DNA of 64,000 bases from Cliona cf. orientalis (taxonomy: Eukaryota > Porifera > Demospongiae > Clionaida > Clionaidae): NCBI GenBank assembly GCA_963930775.1, contig OZ005699.1, positions 827,501 through 891,500 of the forward strand. Direction: 5' to 3'. Every line of letters starts with the position of its first letter. Position 1 is the first letter of the stretch. The notes under the pieces were generated by a model that did no database searches, was not told the DNA's origin, and was given only the letters and a program-made list of their open reading frames with translations. The translations under genes were made by a program, and so were the position numbers. This document shows positions 22,201 through 33,900 of this stretch, one piece after another.

Positions 22201-25200
22201 CTGTGCTTTGTACTTCATAATTAGCTAAGTATTATGCTGTAATTTTAAACTAGTAGCTGCAGCTGATTGTAGTGCATTTGTATGAATTGTTATTATTTGC
22301 TAGCTATTACAGGCGCTGATCCAGGAAATTTTCATGGAAGGTGGCTATACCCATAGTAAACCATACTGATGCAAAGGGGGTGGCTGGTTAGTAATGGTGG
22401 ACATCTCCTATACTGTGACATTGTTGCATAAAAAAATTGGGTGGCTAGCCACCCTATCCGCCCCCCCCCCCTATATTGGCTATACGTATCTACCTTGCTT
22501 CAACACATGACATTGTAAAATTATTTACTCACCTATAATATTATTATTATTGAAGGCTAGAATGAATCACGAGTCAGAGTATGTCATCGTGAGCACGATT
22601 CAGAGACGAAGAAATGCAAGAACAGCACGCTAAATCAATTGCCCGCCTTTATGCTTTTGAACTTCAACGTTCGCCATTATTATAATATTGCGCATGCGCA
22701 TTGCTCATTACCGCACATCGATATGCACTGTACGAGGTCAAGAGTCTTGACCAGCGAGATTCCCCCAGCAAGTATAGGCATAGGCGGCGGAAGGCCCCCC
22801 CCCCACTTTCAAGGCTGACACACCCACTTTTAACTTGTGCTAAGCAAAAAACAATGAACTTGTCAATTTTACCTGTCTGCAATAGCCTTCTATCAGTTCT
22901 GAGTCAAAAATATGCTAGTTTCATTGCTGCTTTCCTTGAAATCGACTGTTTTTTTGCCTGTTGTCCATCGTTGTTTCTTGATTTTCACGAACGCGTTACC
23001 GCTAATTAGTGGGCGTGGCTTAAAATTTTGCGCGCGCGCATCCGCGCATCCTCTTACGTACATCTTAGCCCCCCTCACATTCAATATACCTATGATAGGA
23101 CTAGGGCTAGGGGGAAGCACCAGGGTATCTCCCCACACTGCTCACGCGATACGTGTATCTACGTAATAGCGCTCCCAATTATGCGCACTTGAGTACTTTT
23201 CACCCGTATACAAACCGACGGGGGGAAATGAGTCGGTAAGTACTAGTATTGCACTTGTAATATCTATAATGTTTGTACACAAGTGAGTCTAATATTTCTT
23301 TTTAATAGTAAGTGTCGCTTGGTCGTATTAATATTTTCATGCCGTGGTCACGATTGCCACGCGACTACTCAGGATCGGCGTAATTGCATGGCTATTAAAT
23401 TTTGTAGCTATGCTCGTGTACACCACACATTCAAACCTAGATATAATATATTTTATCTATGATTCAAACGATGGCAAATTACGTGCAGTCATAGTGTTAA
23501 ATACTTTCTCAAATTTGAGAGAAAGTAGATTGGAACAATGACTCAGCATAATATTTGCATTGTCATGTCATTAAAATAAACTATGAATATTGATGTGCAC
23601 TGAATAGCTAAAAAAGTATAGCCAACTCCTGGGTGCGGTAAATATAAAAAGTTAGAAAGATGCATACATCTTGGTGTATGCATGCCTTTGATATAACATT
23701 CTATGACTGAAGCATGATATATACATAGCTATTCTGTTGCCCGGACATTCAGGGTGTGCATGCTACTGACTAGAAACTTTTTAATATGGACCTCTAGAAA
23801 GTAAAAACTATCACAAGACTTTAGTTCAATATAATAATATAACATGCATGAGGTGAGGCATGATTACTGCACTCCAATAATAATTCATACTTCTCTCTTT
23901 CCCCTGGCTCACCAAACTATAGCTAGTGCAGTGGCTATACTTAAAATTCATCTATAGATATCATAACCTGCTATTACTCTCACTTACCTTTTACATGAAG
24001 CACCTCATAAACTTCGGTCAAATTTGATGAATGTCACCAGCTTAGCTATACATGCATAGCAGTGCAGTGACTCTTAATGATGGCTGCACATCAATACTAG
24101 TCTGACAATAAAATTAATGATAATTGACCCATCAGAGATCAATTCCATTATAATGTAGCTAATTTACTTCCTCTTCTCTGGACGTATAGACTATAGACTG
24201 ACCTTGACTTATCATGTCGGAATCATAAATGACATCATGTACTCAAACTCATTTTATCTGCACTATCTGGCTATAATAATGCTGACATGTACATTAATGA
24301 GGTAATGCATGGTCATTACACATGCACTTGATGCATGTGACAGCCCATGCATGCATTCGCTATTCCATACTAGGAAGTACAGTAATGTTAATGAAAACAT
24401 TTTGATGTGTGGTAGCCAGCTACACATTAATTTGGATGGACCTGCACAATTTCTTTCCGGATCCCTTCTTCTTATATAATAATATTATTCATGTAATTAT
24501 ATACTGCTATAGCTATACCACTGAGTATAATATTATAGGTACAACAGTTACTTACTTAAGTTGTTCTTGACAAGTAATTGTTGGTGAATGATGGCTGCAA
24601 GAGTCAATTGCTATGCAATAATACTAGCTACACAGACGTCAGATACATCCTTCACTAGATCTTCTCAGTACATTACTCGAGTATCTCATGGCAGCTAAAC
24701 TTATCTTATACATATAATATACCGGTTAATATAAGTGCTAGTGCTGATATAATAGTGTTTATCGAATTCTATTATATATAGCTACTGTCTTTTATAATAG
24801 TTCATAATCATGGTTACCGTAGCTAGCTACCTAGCAGTGACTGCATGAGAAAAATATGTGCTTAGTCATGCAGCACAAATTCCCCTTGTTTATATTCATT
24901 AATATTGTAATAATATTAATACCCTAAGTTTTCTGCTGGAGGTAAGCAATAATGAAACCATAATAAAATTATAATGACCATGGCAGCCATGCTGGCACCA
25001 ATAGTATTACCAACTCTATAGATTATTATAGTAACACACACGTATTAAAATAGTTAGTGTCACTGATCATGAGCGGCTATAGGCCTAGCTATACATACAT
25101 GTCAATTATACGTACTATAGTATCTACACTGGGTATGATAAATCTACGTTTGCAGAATTGCTACTCTATAATATTAGTATTATAGTTATTATCTATTTAC

Positions 25201-25970
25201 TAACATACAGGCATGTATACTACCTATAATTTAAACTTGGTAGTCGTTACCACTGATGATTAATTTTTTTTATCATTTTAATATGTGGCATGTAACTTCA
25301 GACTTTAATTCCCTATCATTCCAAGCCTTACCGGTATATTATATAAATCAAGGCTAACATTAAAAACGCCACAAAAACCACGGGGAGACCGAGATCGTTC
25401 AGCGCGTGCACAATACATGTAGCAAAACTGGCTTATGCGCATTTGCGTGTAACGTTGGCGCGGCTAGTAGTCCCCATTCCCGTTCCTAGTGTCCATTCCG
25501 GCCCCGCTCCATTCCATCCCGGAATGGGATTCTGGGAACGAACCTCAGGCCTCATCTCCAGTCTAGGCTTAAAATCTGGGCTGGGACGAGCAGAGGGACG
25601 AGGCGGCTACCTGTACTGTGCTAGGAGAAGTTGCTGCTCTGAGAGTGTCATAATTTATAAGAATCAGGTTAGTTAATTCTGATCGCACCCATATATTAAA
25701 TGATAGTGAACTCATAGATGATAAATTGTAAATTTATTATCTTGCGCGCCAGGAGGGCTATAGGGTGGGAAACTTTTGAGGGAGAAAACTAAGTTTCACG
25801 AAGTTTGCTGTTTGAGAGCGATTTAACATTCCATGAAAGTTTTAATTCTCTGCAAAATGGTCACTTCGTTGTTGATCGACGAAAGTTCTCCCTCGAATGT
25901 TCCCATCAGTGATGGGCTGCTGAGGGGATAGTGGATCAGATGCCCTTCCTAGGGTGGGGCTGTCATACTT
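22201..25970. other. Long gene-free stretch between g1 and g2
   Basis: No coding region was recognised. It contains a diverged element near 22310-22480 (GCGCTGATCCAGGAAATTTT ... CCACCCTATCCGCCCCCC), a perfect TGCGCATGCGCA box at 22689-22700 with no clear gene behind it, and AT-rich sequence with ATAATATTAT reads. A GC-richer patch at 25460-25620 repeats CCATTCC and GGACGAG motifs. Confidence 0.45.
22689..22700. promoter_or_regulatory. Orphan NRF1-like palindrome
   Basis: A perfect TGCGCATGCGCA lies 490 bases after the g1 stop and far from g2. It may mark an unseen non-coding first exon of g2, whose coding exon is directly preceded by a splice acceptor. That link is speculative. Confidence 0.25.
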
Positions 25971-25972
25971 AA

Positions 25973-26153
25973 GTGGTCCCCCCTGACTATCCATAGAGCA
26001 ATTGTGCATGGTCCCCCACCGTTTACAAGAGGGGTCAGGGGCTGGGTTTCGGGTATATAAAATGGTTAGCAGGGTTAGTCTCAACGGTTTATGGGGGGGG
26101 GGGGGGGGGGGGGGACCAAAAATATGGCACAGTGGGCAGTCCAGGGGGACCAC
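25973..26153. repeat. Inverted-repeat element with a 22-base G run
   Basis: GTGGTCCCCCCTGACTATCC at the left is answered by GGCAGTCCAGGGGGACCAC at the right. The inside holds GGTCCCCCACCG and its inverted partner, which has expanded into a run of 22 G at 26093-26114. Confidence 0.6.
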
Positions 26154-27571
26154 AATTTTGGTGGGACCATTGACAGCGTCATAGGACGCTGGAGTGCCAC
26201 CCCAGCCTGCTATCTGTTTGTGTGTGAATCATAGTATTGTGCGGGGGTTCTCTCTCTCTCTCTCTCTGAAATTACCATGGTATGTAATTATAGATACTAA
26301 GTGTCCTTGAGCAAGACAGCTAATAAATAGCTGAGATTCAAATATTTTCAACCATATACATGTAGAAGATATTGGCGACCTAAAATTCTGTCACAATAGA
26401 ACGCAAAAATTTGGGTGCCATTTTAATATGCCCGAGAATGATTTTATGTGATTTGTCATTGAAAATTAATAGCTGGCTAGAAATAGTTTACAAATTTTAA
26501 TTTATGACTACTTAGTTTATTTTTTATGGTTGGCCTACTTATGAATTTTTGTTGCTACAACGTGTACCTTAATTCATGTTAATTTCATTTGCAGAATTTT
26601 TCTGTTAGAAATATTCATGTAAAACTATTTTCATATAGAAATTTTCGTCACCACAAGATGAAAAGTTTTAACAATGAAATTTCGTAGATTACGGTATTAA
26701 TGCTGTACATGTACTGATGCAATATTAATGTTTAGAATATGCCCATGTGTGTGTATACAACATCAGCTGTTCAACTTTCTTTGTGTATAGTGCCTGTATT
26801 GCAATACTTTAAAAGAATCACCAAAGCTAGGTTTAAGCAAGGCAAAATTTAATATGTACTGACATGATGCACACTACAATGAGCTGTCGTGTGCAAGTGG
26901 AGACATGTTTCAAAGATGTATGCCCTTGATATGGGTACATAATATACATATTATAGTACATGTACAGTACAGAAGGGGAATTTATTTGGTATGCTCTCAC
27001 ACTGCCCTCAAAATGTGTCACATGCATGTAAATATAGGTTATAGCACGAGAGCGAGACAGTTCAGTGATTTATTGACCGGTATATATACAGTTTATCTGG
27101 CCACATATTCATAGTCATGTATATTATTATAGTAGTCAGTACATGTAAAGTACTGTAAGTTAGTTATTATTGTAAGGCCTTCAAAATTGAGGGGAAATTG
27201 GAACTAATGCAGCTGTTAGCAATTAGGGTGATATTGAATACCCGATGAATTTCAGCAACGCCTGAGAAGGCTGGGCAAGATCTAGCCTAAGGCAAACATG
27301 CTGTAGTAATGTTAGAAACAGAGACCAACTTCCTCTGGGAGTCTGTCTTCTCCCCCTAAACAATACCAATACCATTTATGGCAAGCATTATGTGGTCGTC
27401 ATATTATTGTATGTGTTGTACTTGTGTACATACTGTATAGCAGGTAGCTATGATGGTTTGGAAACCTTAAAAAAGTTCACAAAACTCTCACCAAAGCTTC
27501 CCAGTATACACATAATATTATGCATATGCTGTCGTATTATATATACATGTGTTTTTTTCCCCATTTTGCAG
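26154..27571. other. Gene-free stretch upstream of g2
   Basis: A short CT microsatellite is at about 26250-26268. Otherwise the sequence is AT-rich with no supported gene. It ends in a pyrimidine-rich acceptor (TTTTTTTCCCCATTTTGCAG, about 27553-27572), which suggests an untranslated g2 exon somewhere in this stretch. Confidence 0.4.
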
Positions 27572-27580
27572 TAAGATCCC

Positions 27581-30418
27581 ATGATGATAGACCCAAAGCA
27601 AAAGGAGGACTGTGGTGATAGAGCAGGCACTGCCGCCAGTGAATCAACAGGAGAGCGGGTGCAAGTACCCGGCAGCTTAGCTCCACAGCGCCTTTTTCCG
27701 TGCAGTGATACAGCCGACGAAGATGTCAACAATGCTGAAGATAAGGGCTGTCTTATGGACAGAAATTTCAAAATCAGAGTCGCAGAAGATCACAAGCTGT
27801 GGGACTACGACAGTAAGCGCTTGCCCAGCTCTATCGTGAAAGATGTATTCAAGGTCGTGGCTGGTACAACGTGGTCTAACGTTCCCTTCAATAAACAACC
27901 CCCCAGTGAGAAAGCTCCTTCATCATGCGATGTACCAACCGAAGGCAGTCCAGCAACACAAGATAGTTCTGAGAAGCAGGACACTCCAACAGCCGAAAAC
28001 AGTGCAGCTACACCACAGACAGAAGCAGAAGAGGTTTCCACTACAGATCCCCCCAGCACTTCTCCAGCTACAGAAATCCAGGGAAATCCAGCTATGTCCA
28101 CTCAAAGCGATGCTTGTGATGAAGAAGATGGTCCCTCTGGAGAGGATGTTGAGTCCATCAACACCAATGCCCGTGAAACTCCCTGCGGAGAGGATCAGGT
28201 GCAACTATCACTTTCTGATGCAAAGGGCATGCCTGATTCCCTTCGATGTGAGGAAGCCATTGCTAGTGAGCGAAACAAGGCTCCTGTTGGTGGGAGAGAG
28301 GTGGACTGTGGTGGACCTGGTGGCCAAGATGAGATAGAGCGGTCAAGGATGCCAGATGGATCTGATATTGCGTGTGGGCAGGGGAAAGCACCTACGATCA
28401 CAATGGATGCGGTCACTGGCTCCGAGAACTTGCCTCCCGACACGAAATCAAGTATTGCAACAACGGCTGTGCCTCTGGAGTCTGCATCTGATAGTGTGGT
28501 AGAGAGACCTTGCTTAGACGATTTAGCAACATCATTGGATGTCGACACAGCCAACGACACTTCCACTGAGTCAACGGAATCATCACAGCCTAGTGCTTCT
28601 GAAGCTGGTGTCCCTTGTATCGATGCACCCCTTAGCTCGGCATATGATTCGTGTAGCGAGAGCACCCCTGCTAAACATCACGATGAATTGAGTGGTGCTG
28701 GCGAAGGAGGCTCCCCCACAGGACAAAAGATGGCAGCTGCATTTCATTCTAGCGATAGTGGCGACTCTGTACCTATTGATCATGACATCAACCCAGACGA
28801 TGCTCCTTGCGAGCACCAGGTCACTGAGATTGCTGACACGGTTGACACTTGCGCTGGACCTGAATCGGAAGAACACGGTTCCACTGCTACTCCAGATGAG
28901 AATGCGTCAGCCTGTCAGCCAGATGGACAGGGCACCACTTCGGTCTCCTTTGATGGTCACACCAACTCACATGCTATCACAGGAGCTGATGGGAAGGCAG
29001 ACGATGATAGTAACAGTTTCGAAAATGCTGTATCATCTTCTACAAACGGACTATCTTTTCTGTATATGGTTCTGATCTTGGTGCACTTTATATGCCCTGC
29101 AATTTCTCAAGGTGAAACTGTCAACTTCACCAGTAGCAATGGGACCGAGATCGATTCAATGGCAGTGGACAACGGGAGCGAATCTTTCCCACCTGCAGAT
29201 CAAAGTACAAGTCAAGGTGTGTGCTGCATTGTGGCCATTGGCTTCATTGTAGAGCTCGTGTGTATATTCTTCTTTGCCTGCCGTCGTTCGATAATTTTTC
29301 GCTGGTACATGCATGTATTCCTCCTTGGAGTGGTGATAAGAGCTTGCAAGAAGGTCTGTAGCTGTATCAAGTGTGTCATCAAGCATTATAGTGATCAACA
29401 AGTTGAAGTTGTGCTTCCTCTCACTTCAGCTGCTGATATCCAAAATAGTGGTACCAACTTGGTGATGCATTTGGAACCAACTTCGAACGAAACTACACCC
29501 CTTCACCAGATTGAGAACGAGCATTCTTCATCATCGGTTGAGACATTATCTAGCATTGTTTCAGAAGATATGACGTTGAGTAACCAATACACACGTCAAA
29601 GTGTCGAGAGCGGCTACCATTCCACGCCACCAGCACCTCGTTCGCGCGTAGCTCTTCTTTCGCGAAAAGATGGGCGTGTACCCATCGATCGAGAATTAAC
29701 TAGTATTGATGTATTGGAAGGTGTATGTTCTCCTCGGCTGATCGATAAAAAACGACGAGTGGATTGTAGTAACGACGTCAAGTGTACTGAAGCAGAGAAC
29801 TGTGATCCTGGTGGTGAATTTGTTTCGATTGGCTTTCGCAAGAAAGAACCTCGTACAGCTGCAACCAGATGGGGAGTGGAGGAGGAAGCAACTCAGCTTG
29901 GTGAGCATAGTAGTGAGTTAGCTGGCGCTGGCCTTACACAACAACGCCGAGAGCAAACCATCCAAATCCTTCCCCCCGTGGTGGTGCAAAATGGTATAGT
30001 TCCAAATTTCGAGCCATCTCCAGCTCGAACAGTTGCCGTGGCTATCGATCCAAGTGTACCAGTGCTCGCTTTCAACGCCGCAGTTGATGAAGTCGAGCAC
30101 GATGCTCCAGATCCGCCCAAAGATGTGCGGAATGTCACCCCTGTCACGCGGGAGAGCTCGTTTATCGATTTGGAGCAGGGATTGCGGCCTCATGTAGGTC
30201 TGGCCGATGAGGAAGTTGATATGTTTCAACTACGAGCCCCTCTTGATGCCACCCCCCCTGCTGCTCAACGCAACACAGGAAATTCGGCCCCAGTGTACCC
30301 ACCTTTGCCATCTGTACCATTGGGTAATGCCGAGCTTCAGCCAGCGTTTCCACCATTGCCGGCCCTGCCGTCTACATCTACTCCAATGGTGGTTACACCG
30401 ATTACCCATGTTCCATAA
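27581..30418 (+). CDS. g2: 945-residue disordered protein with two or three membrane segments
   Basis: A single coding exon with ATG 27581 just after an acceptor at 27572. Residues 1-480 are Ser/Thr/Glu/Pro-rich and disordered. Residues 491-508 (FLYMVLILVHFICPAIS) form a hydrophobic segment that resembles an internal signal sequence. About 37 residues with three N-glycosylation sequons (NFTS, NGTE, NGSE) follow, then a second segment at 547-566 (CCIVAIGFIVELVCIFFFAC). A third, cysteine-rich and basic stretch at about 570-595 may be membrane-associated. This suggests a short glycosylated loop between two passes, with long tails on the other side. Later sequence includes ESGYHSTPPAPRSR and a Pro-rich C-terminus. 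No family is recognised. It stops 528 bases before g3 on the same strand. Confidence 0.7.
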   Translation: MMIDPKQKEDCGDRAGTAASESTGERVQVPGSLAPQRLFPCSDTADEDVNNAEDKGCLMDRNFKIRVAEDHKLWDYDSKRLPSSIVKDVFKVVAGTTWSNVPFNKQPPSEKAPSSCDVPTEGSPATQDSSEKQDTPTAENSAATPQTEAEEVSTTDPPSTSPATEIQGNPAMSTQSDACDEEDGPSGEDVESINTNARETPCGEDQVQLSLSDAKGMPDSLRCEEAIASERNKAPVGGREVDCGGPGGQDEIERSRMPDGSDIACGQGKAPTITMDAVTGSENLPPDTKSSIATTAVPLESASDSVVERPCLDDLATSLDVDTANDTSTESTESSQPSASEAGVPCIDAPLSSAYDSCSESTPAKHHDELSGAGEGGSPTGQKMAAAFHSSDSGDSVPIDHDINPDDAPCEHQVTEIADTVDTCAGPESEEHGSTATPDENASACQPDGQGTTSVSFDGHTNSHAITGADGKADDDSNSFENAVSSSTNGLSFLYMVLILVHFICPAISQGETVNFTSSNGTEIDSMAVDNGSESFPPADQSTSQGVCCIVAIGFIVELVCIFFFACRRSIIFRWYMHVFLLGVVIRACKKVCSCIKCVIKHYSDQQVEVVLPLTSAADIQNSGTNLVMHLEPTSNETTPLHQIENEHSSSSVETLSSIVSEDMTLSNQYTRQSVESGYHSTPPAPRSRVALLSRKDGRVPIDRELTSIDVLEGVCSPRLIDKKRRVDCSNDVKCTEAENCDPGGEFVSIGFRKKEPRTAATRWGVEEEATQLGEHSSELAGAGLTQQRREQTIQILPPVVVQNGIVPNFEPSPARTVAVAIDPSVPVLAFNAAVDEVEHDAPDPPKDVRNVTPVTRESSFIDLEQGLRPHVGLADEEVDMFQLRAPLDATPPAAQRNTGNSAPVYPPLPSVPLGNAELQPAFPPLPALPSTSTPMVVTPITHVP

Positions 30419-30945
30419 TGTGAGACTCAACGAACTCGAAAATTTAATAATGATAATAATAATATTATTATACATGTAACCATAGATTGTAGGACCTTTT
30501 GTACTTTATGCACCAATTTAGCTACTGTAACGAGATCTTTACACTTTTTTTTTTGTTATTTTGAAGTGCCTATAATACCTTGCTGCGTATTGATGTTGAA
30601 GACGAAACATGACGACGCCCAATAAGCATTGTGCGCATGCGCAGTACCTTTTTAATTAATCGTTCAAGTGCCGCTTGCTTGTACGCACAAATTTTTGCCT
30701 ATTCGTTTACGATAGCGCTCGATCCAGGTCATTGAAGTTGGTTTATTATCGATGCACTAAATCTCCCACCTCTGCTCATCCCAGCTAGAGTAAGCTGAAT
30801 GGACCCATGCAGCTGTGTCGTGCAATAATAATATTATTATTATTCTTTTATCGTTTATGAATAGATATCACGTCAAGAATTTAAGAATACTTGAACCGTT
30901 AGCTGGGTCTCGAGCTCACAATAATTTGCATATCCATCAGTGATC
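30419..30945. other. g2-g3 intergenic stretch
   Basis: AT-rich, with AATAATATTATTAT repeats near 30450 and 30825. It carries a TGCGCATGCGCA box at 30632-30643, about 300 bases before the g3 ATG. Confidence 0.5.
30632..30643. promoter_or_regulatory. NRF1-like palindrome upstream of g3
   Basis: A perfect TGCGCATGCGCA about 300 bases before the g3 start, the same motif as at 2581 and 22689. A promoter role is inferred. Confidence 0.4.
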
Positions 30946-33900
30946 ATGGCTCCACCTGAAATCAATGACAGAGATGTACCTCGTGAGGGGATTTTTGTCG
31001 ACAATTTGATGTGTAGCATGGATCGGGGGGACGTGTAAGTTATAGTAAATGGCTATAGTTTGTACATGTAGTATTTTCATTGATTTGTGATCAATCTAGG
31101 TTTGATACACCTTCTATTGAGGATAAGGCAAAAGATCAACTTGCAGACAATTTTGGTTTTAAGAAAGCTGCCCATGGTTATTTACCGGGAAGACCATCCC
31201 CACCACATCCTATAACTGTACATAATCCATTAAAAGATATCCGCCTTCGCCACAAGTGTCTTCTAAGTGATCACCAAGCTGACACTGATGTGATTCATTG
31301 TACAGAGTTTCCCTACACATATATCATCGGCAAGGATAGAGTTGATATTCAATCCAATGTCACTCCAAGCAGTGGTGATCCATCTCCTCAGAATGATCAG
31401 CAACAAAGCAAAGTAATGATTTTTGGCAATCGGCGCATTCAGAGTGGTAGAGAAGTGTGGGAGTTACGAGATGCCACTTCTTTCTATGGTGAAAATCACA
31501 TAAAGGATCTGTTTGAGATACGATCGAAAAGTAGTAAGCTTGTGTTTGGTGGCTACGGAGAGGGTCCTCTTTCCCCTCCAGCAAAGGCCAGGGGATGGAT
31601 TACTACCCTTTCAAGGGAGCTCCAGATGAAATATGACAACAGCCTGCTTAGCAGGGATCAGAGGTCTAATCGCAATCGTAAGAAAGTAGAGGAGAGAGCT
31701 CGTTTCTTTTCTCTTAGTGCCGTCTCAAGTCCCTTTCTGGATGTAGTGGGATCCATTGGGAAACACCTCTCAGGTATATGTTGTTCCTTTGTTATAGCTA
31801 CATATAGTGTGTGCATGGGTAAGTTCACATCATATAGCAGTGTACGGTATATCATGTGTATACCAATTATTATTTGTATGACATTGTGTGTATAATATTA
31901 TTATATGTGTGCCTGTGTATATAGGCAGTGTAAGTGTGTTTGTGTGAGTGGCTACCTATATAGTATCAAGACTAGTGTAGCTTATGTATCATTGCATGCT
32001 ACAATGCATGCATGACATGTGATCAGCATGCTTCTAGCATGCATACACATATTGAGAGTGGCAAAAATCATGCCCTGCAGTGAGTGCGTACATGCAGGTT
32101 AATTCATAATTCACGTGTTGATAGTATGCATTCCACGTGGTCATCAGATTCTGAAAGCGTGTGTAATGTACATGTACCACATCCCAGTCAGGTGATGTGG
32201 TATGTACCGACAATTTAGGAGGAACATTGTTGCTGTTATTATTATTATGCACCACCTTTGTATCCAATAGGAAGTGAATCTGTGAATCATCAGATTGATC
32301 TTCAGAAGCAATGTCCCTCTGATGAGCAGAACCAGCAGCCTGAGAAGAAGCAAGGAGAGTCAAGTGAGATAGTCTAGTTGCTGTGGTATACACTTCACAT
32401 GTAGAAAGCCATTCACTGATATCTACGGTATACACTTATTAAAGCCTTGCTTCTCATAGTTAATAATTGTAGGTACTATTAAAGTTTTGATTATAGCCAT
32501 CTATATTTATACACACATCTATTGCAGCACATCACTCAGCCTCATCCACTGAACCATCTGATTCCACTCAGTCACCCTTGTCTTCTTCATCTAAAAGTGA
32601 AGGGAATGGAAACGTTAAGTCTTCTCCTAATACTCAACAGAGGAAAAGGGGTACAGCTTCAAATGAGGGAGGCAGGCATATCAGTGGGGAGAATCCAAGT
32701 AGAGAAGGAAATAGTGATGACCTGCCACGCAGTCAATAGAGCAGGTCTGTGAATGCATCAGCTCAAGTAAAAGAGACTAAAGAAGAATATGTAGCTTTTG
32801 AACAGGAACTGCACCTATCCGAAGAAATGCCGAGTTCTGCTAGCACAAAAATCCCCCCTGATAAGGCAACCAAGGAGCAAGTGTCACCAGAGTCCTCTTA
32901 CGAACCACCAGGGACTGAAATACCATCCACCCTCCTGTGTAACAGTGAGCCAAAGGTGAAATCAGGTCAAAATACTGATGCTGTAACTACATGTGAAAGT
33001 GAAGATATTGCTATAAAAGATCCATCGAGACCCATTCAAGGTGATGCCGCTGTGAATCAGCCACGGTCACTATTCAACGTGAAACCACCACCGAACTCTC
33101 AAGCCTCGCAAGAAGCTGAAATCACCTCATCTCAAATTGAGTGGAATGAATCGGCTACAAAATCCAGTGCATCGGTGGAAATTCAACTTCGGGAGTATGG
33201 ACGGATATCCAAAGATTCTGAATTCGGTCAAGAAATAACATTCCCTGGTGATGAACTGCTCCAGACCAAAGTTGCTGCAGATCATGAGGAAATTAATGAA
33301 ACTATCACCGATAGGGAGTCTATTCAGATTGAAAAATCTCCTAGCTGTCAACCAGAGGCTCAAGCTGATGGTATGGGCTCTCCAGCTTTCCTTACAACAT
33401 TTGACCAAAATTTGCTGGATGATCATGATAGCCTGTTTGGTCCTATAGAGCCTAGTACTGAATTTTCTCCTGTTCTATTCAGTTCAACAGTGGGTGATGA
33501 TGGTTTCCTTCCACAAAAGGTAAAAAAATATATATAGTACACAAGTAATACAGATTCCCCAAGGCTTGTAGCAATCTCATGAGGTGGATGAATAATAATT
33601 GTATATATGACTTGGCAGTGGAAAGTACATGGAGACAACATCAGTTTACTACTGTACATGTGCCTTTTAGTCCTGTTTTGTATTACACCATGTAGTAAAT
33701 TGACTATGTTGTCAGAATGTATTTGTACCCTCTGAAGTAAAATGTTAACCATTTGCCTCAAAGCATAATCTAATCTGTGACTGTTTTGAATGAAATGACT
33801 GTGGTCATGTGTTTGGTTTGCAAGTGAAGTGGCTCTTAATTATATACAGTCCTCAAGTCAAGTGTGCAAACAGGAGGTGGTTATCAGTGATAATGGTGAA

